Origin: JAPLHP01 sp963720375
GTDB taxonomy: Bacteria; Chloroflexota; Dehalococcoidia; UBA2247; RBG-13-53-26
DNA: 64,000 bases
Direction of reading: 5' to 3'
Assembly (NCBI GenBank): GCA_963720375.1
Contig: CAVRFM010000008.1
Coordinates: 1-64,000 of the forward strand
Shown one piece after another: positions 29,235-37,991 of the stretch. The notes under the pieces are model-generated. The model saw only the letters and a list, made by a program, of their open reading frames with translations. It was not told the DNA's origin and ran no database searches. Position numbers and translations under genes: made by a program. Within the stretch, counting starts at the first letter, position 1; every line of letters starts with the position of its first letter.

Positions 29235-29678
29235 ATGGAGAGACCTACTCTAGCCCTGATAGCCCATGATGCCAAGAAGGCCGACATGGTCTTCCTCGTG
29301 CAGGCACATCGGGACGAGTTCTCCAAACTCAACCTGGTGGCTACAGGAACGACCGGGAAATTCATTCAAGACAAAATCGGACTGCCGGTAAAACGGATGA
29401 AGAGCGGCCCGGAGGGCGGCGATCAGCAGATTGGAGCGCTGATAGCCAACGGTGATGTGCAGGCATTGATCTTTCTGCGCGACCCGTTGACCGCTCATCC
29501 CCACGAGCCGGACGTGTCGGCGCTGCTTCGGGTGTGTGACGTACACAACGTCCCCCTGGCAACCAACCTGGCGACTGCCGAGGCGGTGGTAAACCTTCTG
29601 TTCCATCACCCCGAGGCCCTCGAAGAAGAGTACGCGATCCCCCAGGCGGAGATGAGCCTGGCGGGCGCGTTGAAATAG
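29235..29678 (+). CDS. mgsA: methylglyoxal synthase
   Basis: 147 residues, the family length, ATG after AAAGGAGGTGAAAT. Conserved features are ALIAHDAKKADM at the N-terminus, the phosphate loop GTTGKF, the catalytic Asp of GPEGGDQQIGA, and FLRDPLTAHPHEPDVSALLR with the catalytic His. The enzyme turns dihydroxyacetone phosphate into methylglyoxal and free phosphate and in E. coli is inhibited by phosphate. Here it is the first gene behind a Pho box and 25 bases before pstS, which suggests induction under phosphate limitation. It is intact although its neighbours are frameshifted. Confidence 0.93.
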   Translation: MERPTLALIAHDAKKADMVFLVQAHRDEFSKLNLVATGTTGKFIQDKIGLPVKRMKSGPEGGDQQIGALIANGDVQALIFLRDPLTAHPHEPDVSALLRVCDVHNVPLATNLATAEAVVNLLFHHPEALEEEYAIPQAEMSLAGALK

Positions 29679-29703
29679 GACAACATATTGAGAAGGAGGA
29701 GAC

Positions 29704-30557
29704 ATGACTATCAAACCAAGTAGAAGTTGGATATTGTTAGTTCTGGCGGGCGTGCTGGCTTTGTCCCTGGTGCTGGTTGGCTGCGGGAAGCAACTGTCGG
29801 GCACAGTCAGTGAAGATGGCTCGACGACGGTCCAGCCTCTGGCACAGGCATCTGGCAGAAAGCATTCAGACTAAAGCACCCAGATGTCACAATCACCATC
29901 GCACGGCGGAGGTAGCTGGCGCCGGTATCAGCCAGTGCAATAGCGGTACAGTGGACATCGGCGCAGCATCCAGAGAACTTAAGTCGGATGACCCGCCGCT
30001 CGTAAAGCATCTTCTGGCCAAGGATGGCATTGGCATCATTACCAAGCCCGGCAATCGCTGTTACCGGCCTGACCAAGGCGCAGGTGGTAAGCATCTTCAG
30101 CGGCGCCATCACCAACTGGCAGGACGTTGGCGGACCTAATCACCCCATAGACGTGTTTGTGAGAGAGGAAATCTGGCACCAGGACGAGCCTTCCAGACCT
30201 TGGTGATGGGGAGCGAGAACATCACAAGCTCGGCTATGTGTGCAGACGTCAAGCGGGGCGATAAAGCAGGCTGTTGGCGGCGACCCCAACGCGATCGGCT
30301 TCGAGTCATTGGCCTACGTTGACAGCTCCATCAAGGCGCTGGACATTGATGGCGTCGCGGCCACTCAGGCGAACGCCAAGAATGAAACCTATCCCATCAT
30401 TCGACCCCTCTACTTCCTCACCAAGGAGCAGCCCACGGGTCTGGTGAAGGACTTCATCGACTTCTGCCAGAGCACAGAGGGACAGCAGATTGTTGCTGAC
30501 AACGGTTACATCGCAATGAACATGATCGAACTTGGCATCTCCCGAATTACGCGATAG
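29704..30557 (+). pseudogene. pstS: phosphate-binding lipoprotein PstS, multiply frameshifted
   Basis: ATG follows GGAGGAGAC. A signal peptide with lipobox LVGC leads into GTVSEDGSTTVQPLAQA, the PstS phosphate-binding start. Then the frame changes at about eight places (near 29851, 29862, 29903, 29915, 30054, 30167, 30190, 30245). When corrected it reads LAEAFRLKHPDV, GAGISQCNSGTVDIGAASREL, AVTGLTKAQVVSIFSGAITNW and TSSGAIKQAVGGDP, all expected PstS blocks, to the stop at 30557. Nearly all shifts are +1. No frame is long enough to make a working protein as written; sequencing error is likely. Confidence 0.85.
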
Positions 30558-30615
30558 GATGGCCTTTAGAAGGGCCATCCTATCCGGCGCACATAATAAA
30601 ATAGAAACAGGATAT

Positions 30616-31488
30616 ATGAGATCGCGATACCTGATCGACCGCAGTTCCAGGACTCTGCTGCTTCTTTGCGCCTTTCTTTCTCTGGTGATACTGGCGGCCA
30701 TCGCTGTATACACCTTCAAGGCTGCGCTGCCAGCCATTCGAGAGGTCGGCCTGTGGCATTTCCTCTTCGGAAAAGTGTGGCGTCCTGACTCAAGGCGAGT
30801 TCGGCATCCTGCCGATGATAGTGGGCTCCATAGTGGTCACGGCAGGTGCCTTGATCCTGGCAGTCCCCCTGGGTGTTGGCTGTGCCATTCTGCTGGCGGA
30901 GGTGGCCCCTCAACGGGTCCGTCAGTTTCTGAGGCCGGCAGTGGAGCTTCTGGTGGGCATCCCTTCAGTGGTCTACGGGCTGGTGGGGATGGTGATTGTC
31001 GTCCCATTGGTCCGTCATATTGAAGGCTCCGGATACAGCGTAGCTGCTGGAATCACCGTCCTGGCCGTGATGATTCTGCCGACCATTGTCAGCATCAGCG
31101 AGGACAGCATCAGGGCCGTACCCAAGAGCTATAGGGAAGGATGCTCTGGCTCTGGGGGCCACTCACTGGCAGACTATATGGCGGGTGCTCCTCCCGGCAG
31201 CCCGCTCCGGGATCGTTGCCTCCGTTGTCCTGGCGATGGGCCGGGCCATAGGAGAAGCCATGGCCATGATCATGGTCCTTGGCAATCTCCGAGTGATACC
31301 TACATCGCTCTTCAGCCCGGCCAGCACTCTCGCTGGTACCATTGCCCTGCAGAGGCGGCGAGGCAACAGGCGTACACCGCAGCGCTCTTTTCGCCATGTC
31401 AGTCGTGCTGTTCCTGCTGATCATCATCATCAATGGCATCGCACTCATCATCATGAGGAGGGGGAGCCGTGCCCAGGGTGTCAGCTAG
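30616..31488 (+). pseudogene. pstC: phosphate ABC transporter permease PstC, frameshifted
   Basis: ATG at 30616. First helix region LLLLCAFLSLVILAAIAVYTF; then +1 shifts near 30795, 31139 and 31357. Corrected, the protein shows FGILPMIVGSIVVTAGAL, GIPSVVYGLVG, the EAA loop ALALGATHWQTIWRVLLPAA, AMGRAIGEAMA and a last helix ending MRRGSRAQGVS. About 290 residues with six helices. It forms the channel for phosphate with PstA. The stop lies 20 bases inside the start of pstA. Confidence 0.85.
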
Positions 31489-32319
31489 ACTCACTCAGAA
31501 GCTGGCCATGGTGTGCATCTGGGCAACCGGTGCCATCGCCGTTCTTGCCCTCCTGGTCATCATCGGCTACGTGATGTATCGGGGACTGCCGCACATCGGC
31601 TGGTCCTTCCTGACCACCGCTCCGGAAGGTGGGGTGAGTGGGAAAGGGGGAATCTCCACCGTCATCGTTGCCACCCTCTACCTGTTGGGTCTCACCCTGG
31701 TCATCCTGGTGCCGCTGGGCGTGGGGGCCGCCGTCTATCTGGCGGAGTATGCGCCCGACAACAGACTGACGCGGCTCATCAGCTTCGGGACGGAGGTCCT
31801 GGCCGGCGTGCCATCCATCGTCTTTGGCATGTTTGGTTTTGCGCTTTTCGTCACCGCGCTGCACTTCCGTTTCTCCATTCTGTCAGGCGCTCTGACTCTG
31901 GTCTGCCTTCTGCTGCCGACTCTCATCCGCACTTCCGAGGAGGCCATAGAGCAGTGCCCCGCTCATATAGAGAGGCGGCTTTGGCTTTGGGGGCCACCAA
32001 ATGGCAGACGACATGGCGAGTGACTCTTCCCGCCGCTATTACCGGAATAGCCACCGGGGTGATTCTCTGCATCGGCCGGGCAATGGGAGAGACTGCCGCC
32101 CTCTACGTGACTATGGGTGGCAGTGCTGCTATGCCCACCTCGCTTCTCTCGGGTGCGCGGACATTGTCACTGCATCTTTTCTATCTGGCGACAGTGACCA
32201 ACAACCTTGATGGGGCCTTTGCCATCGGAGTGATCTTGATCATAGTAATAGTGGTTACCAACTCAATTACCAACTGGCTGTCGCAGCGCTTTCGTGCCAG
32301 AATGGCTGGAGGAGCCTGA
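31469..32319 (+). CDS. pstA: phosphate ABC transporter permease PstA, frameshifted
   Basis: Starts with GTG at 31469, overlapping the end of pstC. Six membrane helices are predicted by eye, with GVPSIVFGMFGFALF and the EAA loop SYREAALALGATKWQTTWRV. Between RTSEEAIE and AVPRSYREAAL one base appears to be missing (about 31950), so the frame changes once. Corrected length is about 284 residues. Inner-membrane partner of PstC. Confidence 0.83.
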
Positions 32320-32320
32320 C

Positions 32321-33077
32321 ATGGACACAAAGATAGAGACCAGGCACCTCAACTTCTTTTATGGCCAGCGGCAGTGTTTGAGTAACGTCAGTCTGAAAGT
32401 GCCGGACAACCAGATCACTGCCATCATTGGGCCATCGGGGTGTGGTAAGTCAAGTTTCCTGCGGGTCCTGAACCGGATGAACGACACCATCCCGGGAGCG
32501 CGCCTCGAGGGTGAGGTACTTCTGGATGGTCAGAACATCTACCGGCGCGGGGGTTGATGTGGTGGAGGTGAGGAAAAAGGTGGGAATGGTATTCCAGCAG
32601 CCAAATCCTTTCCTTAAGTCTATTTTCGATAATGTGGCCTTCGGCCCCCGTGTGCTGGGAATGGACCGTAAAGTCTCTCTCAGCGACGTAGTGGAGAAGA
32701 GCCTGCGGGCTGCTGCACTATGGGATGAAGTTAAGGATTCGCTGGGCAAGTCAGGATTGGCGCTCTCAGGAGGCCAGCAGCAGAGGCTGTGTATCGCCCG
32801 GGCCCTGGCGACAGAGCCAGAGGCCTTACTCATGGATGAACCTTGCTCTGCCCTCGACCCTCAGTCAACACTGAGAATAGAGGAACTGATGGACGAACTG
32901 AAGGAGCGGTACACCATCGTCATTGTCACCCATAACCTGCAGCAGGCTGGCCGGGTGTCAGACTGGACCGGATTCCTGCTGCTGGGAGAACTGGTAGAAT
33001 ACAGCAAGACTGCTGATCTGTTCAGCCGGCCGCAGGACAAGAGAACAGAGGACTACATCACCGGGCGCTTCGGCTAA
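32321..33077 (+). CDS. pstB: phosphate ABC transporter ATPase PstB, frameshifted
   Basis: ATG directly after the pstA stop. Walker A GPSGCGKSSF (near residue 38), Q-loop FQQPNPF, signature LSGGQQQRLCIARAL, Walker B ALLMDEPCSALDP and HNLQQAGRVSD identify PstB. One extra C near 32540 (CTACCGGCGCGG) shifts the frame between QNIY and GAGVDVVEVR. Corrected length about 252 residues, the family norm. Two copies energise phosphate uptake with PstSCA. Confidence 0.85.
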
Positions 33078-33092
33078 AGGAGGGCGATAAAA

Positions 33093-33764
33093 ATGCCAAT
33101 GCCAAGAGAGAGTTTTCACCGTCACCTCACGAGCTTCAGAACGAGGTCCTGTTCATGGGCAGCATGGTAGAGAAGGCCATCGAACGCTCCATGGAAGCCC
33201 TCAAGAACAGGGACTTGGAGCTGGCACGTCAGGTTATCGCCGATGACGCCAAGATCAATCAGAAGCGCTTCGACATCGAAGAGAAATGTGTTGAACTCAT
33301 CGTCACTCAGCAGCCGATGGCCAGCGACCTGAGGGTCATTATCGCCGTCCTGAACATCATCATCGACCTGGAGAGGATAGCCGATCACGCTGAAGGCAAC
33401 GCCAAGATTGTGGTGATGATCGGCAATGAGCCGCCGCTGAAGCCCCTGATCGATCTGCCCCGCATGGCTCAGAAGACGGAGGACATGCTCCGGCGAAGTC
33501 TCGATGCTTTCATCAATCGCGATGCCGAGGCATGCAGGAAAATCTGTGCCGAGGATGACGAGATTGACCAACTGTATGACCAGGTGTTCCGGGAGTTGCT
33601 CACCTTTATGGCAGAGGACTCCAAGACGATCACTAGGGCCACCCGCCTCATCTGGGTTGGCGCACAACCTGGAGCGGAGTGCTGATAGGGTGACCAACAT
33701 CTGCGAGCGGGTGATCTATGTTGTCACCGGGAAGATGGAGGAAATAGGGGCTTCGAAGTACTGA
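33093..33764 (+). CDS. phoU: phosphate signalling protein PhoU, frameshifted
   Basis: ATG at 33093 or 33099 (PRESFHRHLT). Two indels: a missing base near 33129 before ELQNEVLFMGSMVEKAIE, and an extra T near 33664 in ATCTGGGTTGGCG before AHNLERSADRVTNICE. The corrected protein (about 223 residues) has the duplicated three-helix PhoU repeat with metal-binding ExxxD motifs (DLERIADHAEGNA and NLERSADRVTNI). It links PstB to the PhoR kinase and mutes the Pho response when phosphate is plentiful. Confidence 0.85.
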
Positions 33765-33783
33765 CCTGGCTTTCGGTGGTGGT

Positions 33784-34179
33784 ATGAAGACAGTGCTCTT
33801 CGTTTGTATTGGCAATGCTGGCCGCAGCCAGATGGCCGAGGCTTTCTTGAATCAACTCGCCGAAGGGAAGGCCAGAGCCATCTCGGCAGGGACTCAGCCC
33901 GCAGATGACATCGACAGTCAGGTCGTGGAAGTCATGCGAGAAGTCGGGCTGGATATAGGCATGAACAAACCCAAGGCCCTGACTTTGAAAATGCTAGAGC
34001 AGGCTGATCGGGTGGTCACTATGGGATGCGGCGCGGAGGGGGTGTGCCCCGCCAGCTTCGTTGAGACTGAGGACTGGCAACTCGAAGACCCCAAAGGCAA
34101 GACATTGGATGAGGTGAGGCGGATAAGAGACGAGATAAAGGCAAGAGTTGTTGAAATTCTGAAGAGGGCGGGCATCTAG
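33784..34179 (+). CDS. arsC: ArsC-like low-molecular-weight phosphatase / arsenate reductase
   Basis: 131 residues, 19 bases after phoU. The P-loop VCIGNAGRSQMAEA holds the catalytic Cys and Arg of the CX5R fold. The later pair of Cys used by thioredoxin-coupled arsenate reductases is present in TMGCGAEGVCP. It is intact. Arsenate enters through Pst, so a reductase in the pst operon is sensible, and an ACR3 exporter is 29 kb away at the right edge. A protein-tyrosine phosphatase function cannot be excluded. Confidence 0.82.
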   Translation: MKTVLFVCIGNAGRSQMAEAFLNQLAEGKARAISAGTQPADDIDSQVVEVMREVGLDIGMNKPKALTLKMLEQADRVVTMGCGAEGVCPASFVETEDWQLEDPKGKTLDEVRRIRDEIKARVVEILKRAGI

Positions 34180-34242
34180 AGCCCTCCCCTCCTTAGTTTA
34201 CATTGTTACATTGATGGAATAACATCCTTGTAAGATTTGTCC

Positions 34243-34470
34243 ATGTCACGGCTTATAAGGTTTGTTCTGATCATACTCCTCACAGCTATTGACGTTAGTC
34301 TTAGCTATGCTGTCTACTGGCTGGCTGGGAAAGGTGCCACAGCTTTGTCCTTGAAGGGATCGTGGTATCCTGCCTTCCAATATGGACTGACCTTCATTGC
34401 ATTCATAGTGGCAGCATCTATCAGTCTCGTCATTGTTAAGAATATCCCGAAATCGGATTTGGACCAATAG
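34243..34470 (+). CDS. small two-helix membrane protein
   Basis: 75 residues from ATG at 34243. Two hydrophobic segments (about 5-27 and 44-66) separated by a short loop with positive charges; no other motif. It lies 63 bases after the arsC-like gene on the same strand. Unknown function. Confidence 0.5.
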   Translation: MSRLIRFVLIILLTAIDVSLSYAVYWLAGKGATALSLKGSWYPAFQYGLTFIAFIVAASISLVIVKNIPKSDLDQ

Positions 34471-34886
34471 TCTGCGCTGCCATTTTCTCCCACGGCGAAG
34501 ACATTGTCTGAAGCAGTGCTCTAAAGCCCCAAAGCTCATTGGTGGTGCTGCTGCTCATGGGGTTCCAGGCATTATCGTCGTAGAGCAGGATAATACCACC
34601 AGCCCCAGTTCGGAGGATTCGAACTCAATCAGTTTCATAAACTGAAAGCCAATTCAAAAGTTCTGGTTCTGTCTACCATACAGTACCACCCACCATTTTG
34701 GCTATGAACTCAGAATTCACCCGAAAGCGAAATACCACCTTGAGAGCTGTATTCATTGGATAACTTGGTATGGAACACTAAGGAAAGAGAGTGCCCTCAC
34801 AGAATAGATTCCTGCGCAGGAATGACAAGGAATAGCCAGAAACCTTAACAGCGACAAGCCTCAGGATTAGAGGGGAGGTCAGCAGC
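34471..34886. other. intergenic region with a short perfect palindrome
   Basis: No gene is visible in this converging region. ATTCCTGCGCAGGAAT at 34808-34823 is a perfect 16-base palindrome followed by GACA, resembling the short REP-like hairpins seen between bacterial genes; only one copy is in the window. Confidence 0.5.
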
Positions 34887-35720
34887 CTAGACCGGCTCTA
34901 GGAGCTTCGATATCTGCTCCAGCGTGAAGACAGGCCCATCCTTGCAGATGTACTTCTCGCCCACGTTGCATCGGGCGCACTTGCCCAGACCGCACTTCAT
35001 CTTGCCTTCCAGCGTGGTGACAATCTGACCATCGGCAAAGCCCAGCTTCTTCAACTCAACGAGGGTGAAACGGATCATGATCGGAGGGCCGCAGATGATG
35101 GCAATGGCATTAGCCGGAGAAAGCTTCAATTCCTTGATCACGGTCGGGATAAGTGCCACCCGGCCGGTCCAGCTCTTGTCACCGGCATCGACGGTCAACT
35201 CCAGTTTCGTTCTGGGCGATGCTGCCCAGGTATCAAATTCGTTGGCGAAGACCAGGTCCTGCGGAGTACGGGCCCCATTGAGAATGAACAGGTCCCCAAA
35301 GTCAGCCCTGTGGTCCAGGATGCTAAGGACAACAGGCCGCAGCGGCGCAAAGCCAATGCCGCCGCCGATAATATGAATGTTCTTGCCCTTGAAACTGTCA
35401 AGAGGGAAGTAATTCCCAAAGGGCCCTCTGACGCCCACAGTGGCCCCCTGTTCCAGTTCGTGCAGGGAAGCGGTAACTGTACCTACTTTTCTCGCCGCCA
35501 CCTCCAGCGGGCCTTTGCGGTACGCCACTGAGGTCAAACCAAAGGGCGACTCGCCAGTGCCGAAGGCAGAGAGAAAGATAAATTGCCCCGGCTTATAGTC
35601 AAACCCTGCCTTCACTTCCGGGTCATTGAGTTCAATCTTGAAAAGCCTGACGTCAGGTGTCAGGTCAACCACATCACTCAGTGTAGCTAGATAAGGCAGA
35701 AAAGGATTTTGTTGTTTCAC
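34887..35720 (-). CDS. flxA: FAD/NAD(P)-binding oxidoreductase subunit FlxA-like
   Basis: 277 residues of the ferredoxin-reductase/AsrB/hydrogenase-gamma family. FAD site YKPGQFIFLS (near 45), GPFGNYFP, NAD site IIGGGIGFAPLRPV (near 115), ICGPPIM, and a C-terminal [2Fe-2S] motif CGLGKCARCNVGEKYIC. It should bring electrons from NADH into the Flx-Hdr complex. It is the last gene of the nine-gene minus-strand cluster and overlaps the preceding gene by four bases. Confidence 0.85.
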   Translation of the reverse strand: MKQQNPFLPYLATLSDVVDLTPDVRLFKIELNDPEVKAGFDYKPGQFIFLSAFGTGESPFGLTSVAYRKGPLEVAARKVGTVTASLHELEQGATVGVRGPFGNYFPLDSFKGKNIHIIGGGIGFAPLRPVVLSILDHRADFGDLFILNGARTPQDLVFANEFDTWAASPRTKLELTVDAGDKSWTGRVALIPTVIKELKLSPANAIAIICGPPIMIRFTLVELKKLGFADGQIVTTLEGKMKCGLGKCARCNVGEKYICKDGPVFTLEQISKLLEPV

Positions 35721-36712
35721 TTTTCTTTCACTCCCAGTTTCTGAACGTCCTGAATTATCTCACGGATGTCTATATTCACCGGGCAGGCTCTGACACACCT
35801 GCCACAGCCGATGCAGTGCATGGTGCCAAAATGCTCCGGGAAGTAAAGGAGTTTATGGGCAAACCTCTGTCTCATCCTGGTGCCTTTGTTAGCCCGCGGG
35901 TCATGACCGCCAGCGATCTTGCTGAACCCGGGGGACTGGCAGCTTTCCCAACTGCGCACACGGTCGGTCTTGTTCTTGCCAACGTAGTCGCGCACATCGA
36001 AGCAGTAGCAGGTGGGACAGACATAGGAGCATACGTTACAGTGCAGGCATCTATCGGCTACCCGCCCCCAGTATGGATCGTCGAATGTCTGGCGCATTTT
36101 CTCTGTGATGCCCTTGCTGGGAACAGTGGATACCTGCGGAGCCGGCGGCTTCGGTGCATCCACCGACGACAATAATGAATCCGGCATCAGGGCTTTGCCT
36201 TTATCGGTGAGCACCTGAACCAGATATCCGTCCTTCACTCCCGTAAGCATAATGTCCATGCCGGAGGGGTCGTCCGGGGCACTGCCCATGCTGGTGCAGA
36301 AGCACTCGGGGCAGGCTGTGAGGCAGGATATTCCGACAAGGATGGTCTTCTCGCGGTGCTCACGGTAAAGAGGATCACCCGGCTCCTCAAGGAAGGGCAT
36401 GCCCAGTGTGAAAATGCCTTTAGCATCGCAGGGGCGCACGCCAAAGATAACCGTTTCCTTCTCGACCTTCGCAGGCACAAGTTCCACCCGCCCATCCTTC
36501 TTCTCAATGCTGAATATCGTCTCGGTGGCAGGGAAGAGAAACTGCTTCGGGGGCAGATCGGTATTTTGATAATCGAAGACAATGTCTTCCAGCCGGCTGA
36601 TCTCTTTGAAAAGGGTCAGATCATCCACCTTGGTTGGCGCTACAAGGCGGCGGGTCTCCCGCAATTTACCAAGCCAGGAGAGCAGGTCTTTCTTGGATAT
36701 GAATTTGTTCAT
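35717..36712 (-). CDS. 4Fe-4S dicluster protein FlxB/AsrA-like
   Basis: 331 residues. An N-terminal domain with conserved FGVRPCDAKGI and CLTACPECFC cysteines is followed by two ferredoxin-type clusters: CLHCNVCSYVCPTCYC (near 225) and CIGCGRCVRACPVN (near 300). The layout fits the AsrA/HydB beta subunits and FlxB of the FlxABCD-HdrABC complex. It would relay electrons between the flavin subunit and MvhD-like protein. Overlaps both neighbours by four bases. Confidence 0.82.
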   Translation of the reverse strand: MNKFISKKDLLSWLGKLRETRRLVAPTKVDDLTLFKEISRLEDIVFDYQNTDLPPKQFLFPATETIFSIEKKDGRVELVPAKVEKETVIFGVRPCDAKGIFTLGMPFLEEPGDPLYREHREKTILVGISCLTACPECFCTSMGSAPDDPSGMDIMLTGVKDGYLVQVLTDKGKALMPDSLLSSVDAPKPPAPQVSTVPSKGITEKMRQTFDDPYWGRVADRCLHCNVCSYVCPTCYCFDVRDYVGKNKTDRVRSWESCQSPGFSKIAGGHDPRANKGTRMRQRFAHKLLYFPEHFGTMHCIGCGRCVRACPVNIDIREIIQDVQKLGVKEK

Positions 36713-37566
36713 TCGGCAACCCCCAGCTTCTCGTCTTTTTGGTAAGTGGCAAAGGGTGGTGGGGCATCAGAATCAATGCCTGACTGGAACTTGAAGAGCG
36801 TCTGCACATCCTTTTCCAGCTTGCGGTTAAGCAGGCTAAGCGGGATATTGACCGGGCATACGAGCTCGCAGGCATTGCAGCCGATGCAGCGTCCCGCAAG
36901 ATGGAAGGCCCGCATCGTATTCCACATCTCGTTCTCTCCCGGGGCTATCCTGATGCCAACCCACAGGGGGTCAAGGCGCTCCACAAAACATTCGCCGCAG
37001 TAGCATCCCGGGCAAACCTGACGGCAAGCATAACAGCGGATGCAACGGCTGAACTGCTCCTCCCAGAACGCTCTTCTCTCCTCCGGCGATTTCCCTTCCA
37101 TCGCTTTGATATCCGGATAAGCCTCTGCAGCAGGCTCCGCCTTGGCTTCTCCCACCAGGAAATCGTAAACCACCGGCTTGTGCTGCTGGCAGATCTGGCA
37201 GGCATCCCTCAACTTGTCACCGGTCTTGTTCCAATCGGTCTTGGCTACCCCGGAGCAGGCGACGCCGATGATATACACCTTGTCCCGCTGAATCTGATGT
37301 TCATTGAGCAGCAGGTTGATCGCCCGGGAATCGCACGGCTTGACCACAATGCCGGTGACCTTGTCCTTGCGGTTGAGGAGATATCTCACCAGGTCCTGCG
37401 CACAGGTCTGATCAAAGATAAGCTTGTCGGCATCCTTCGAGCTGTAAACAAACAGAGGACGGGAATTCTTTCCGTCCGTAGACCGCTCATAGCCAATGAC
37501 ACAGTCTACCGTCTTGTTATCCAGAAGTTCCTTGGCTTTGGCACGAATCTGTTCACTCGGGTTCAT
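36709..37566 (-). CDS. 4Fe-4S protein FlxC-like
   Basis: 285 residues. The N-terminal part contains VVKPCDSRAINLLL and GVACSGVAK, similar to FrhB/FlxC-type domains, with CQICQQHKP. Two [4Fe-4S] motifs follow: CIRCYACRQVCPGCYCGEC (near 185) and CIGCNACELVCPVN (near 245). It is a paralogue in outline of the next gene. Cytoplasmic electron carrier of the Flx-Hdr unit; ATGA-type overlaps with both neighbours show tight coupling. Confidence 0.8.
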   Translation of the reverse strand: MNPSEQIRAKAKELLDNKTVDCVIGYERSTDGKNSRPLFVYSSKDADKLIFDQTCAQDLVRYLLNRKDKVTGIVVKPCDSRAINLLLNEHQIQRDKVYIIGVACSGVAKTDWNKTGDKLRDACQICQQHKPVVYDFLVGEAKAEPAAEAYPDIKAMEGKSPEERRAFWEEQFSRCIRCYACRQVCPGCYCGECFVERLDPLWVGIRIAPGENEMWNTMRAFHLAGRCIGCNACELVCPVNIPLSLLNRKLEKDVQTLFKFQSGIDSDAPPPFATYQKDEKLGVAE

Positions 37567-37991
37567 GATACAGCCTCCGGCACCAGTGCTTTCCTCGGCC
37601 CAAGCTTAATCAATTCACTGGTGAATGAAGACACCACCTGGGAAAACCTCTTCCCCTCCGAGGCGGAGACCCATTCCATCCGGAACCTGCCGCTCTCAAT
37701 GCCCAGGTAATCCAGGAAGGGGCGCAGCAGGGCGAAGCGGCGGCGGGTATAGTAGTTGCCTTCAGTATAGTGGCAGTCGCCAGGGTGACAGCCGGCAATC
37801 AGGACGCCATCAGCCCCCAACTGAAAGGCCTTCACTACCAGCAACGGATCCACCCTCCCGGAGCAGGGCACGCGTATGATGCGGATATTGGGAGGGTACG
37901 TGATCCGGCTGGTGCCCGCCATGTCAGCACCGGCGTAGCTGCACCAGTTGCACAGGAATCCAACAATCCTCGGTTGATAGTCTACTGCCAT
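37563..37991 (-). CDS. flxD: MvhD/FlxD-type Fe-S adaptor
   Basis: 142 residues, typical MvhD length. Cys residues in FLCNWCSYAGAD, VPCSGRVDP and IAGCHPGDCHYTEGN are the [2Fe-2S]-binding pattern of the hydrogenase delta subunit, which passes electrons to HdrA. It overlaps hdrA by ten bases and the FlxC-like gene by four. Confidence 0.92.
   Translation of the reverse strand: MAVDYQPRIVGFLCNWCSYAGADMAGTSRITYPPNIRIIRVPCSGRVDPLLVVKAFQLGADGVLIAGCHPGDCHYTEGNYYTRRRFALLRPFLDYLGIESGRFRMEWVSASEGKRFSQVVSSFTSELIKLGPRKALVPEAVS

Noticed and set aside
29851..30245. Programmed frameshifting in pstS
   Set aside because: Eight separate shifts without shared slippery sequences cannot be programmed; error or decay is far simpler.
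34610..34665. GGAGGATTCGAACTC looked like a tRNA T arm on the minus strand
   Set aside because: The stem does not pair and there is no anticodon arm or acceptor stem around it.
36901..37710. Long plus-strand open frame of 269 codons
   Set aside because: It is antisense to two Fe-S subunit genes with clear Cys motifs and has no ribosome site; a shadow of GC-rich codon structure.
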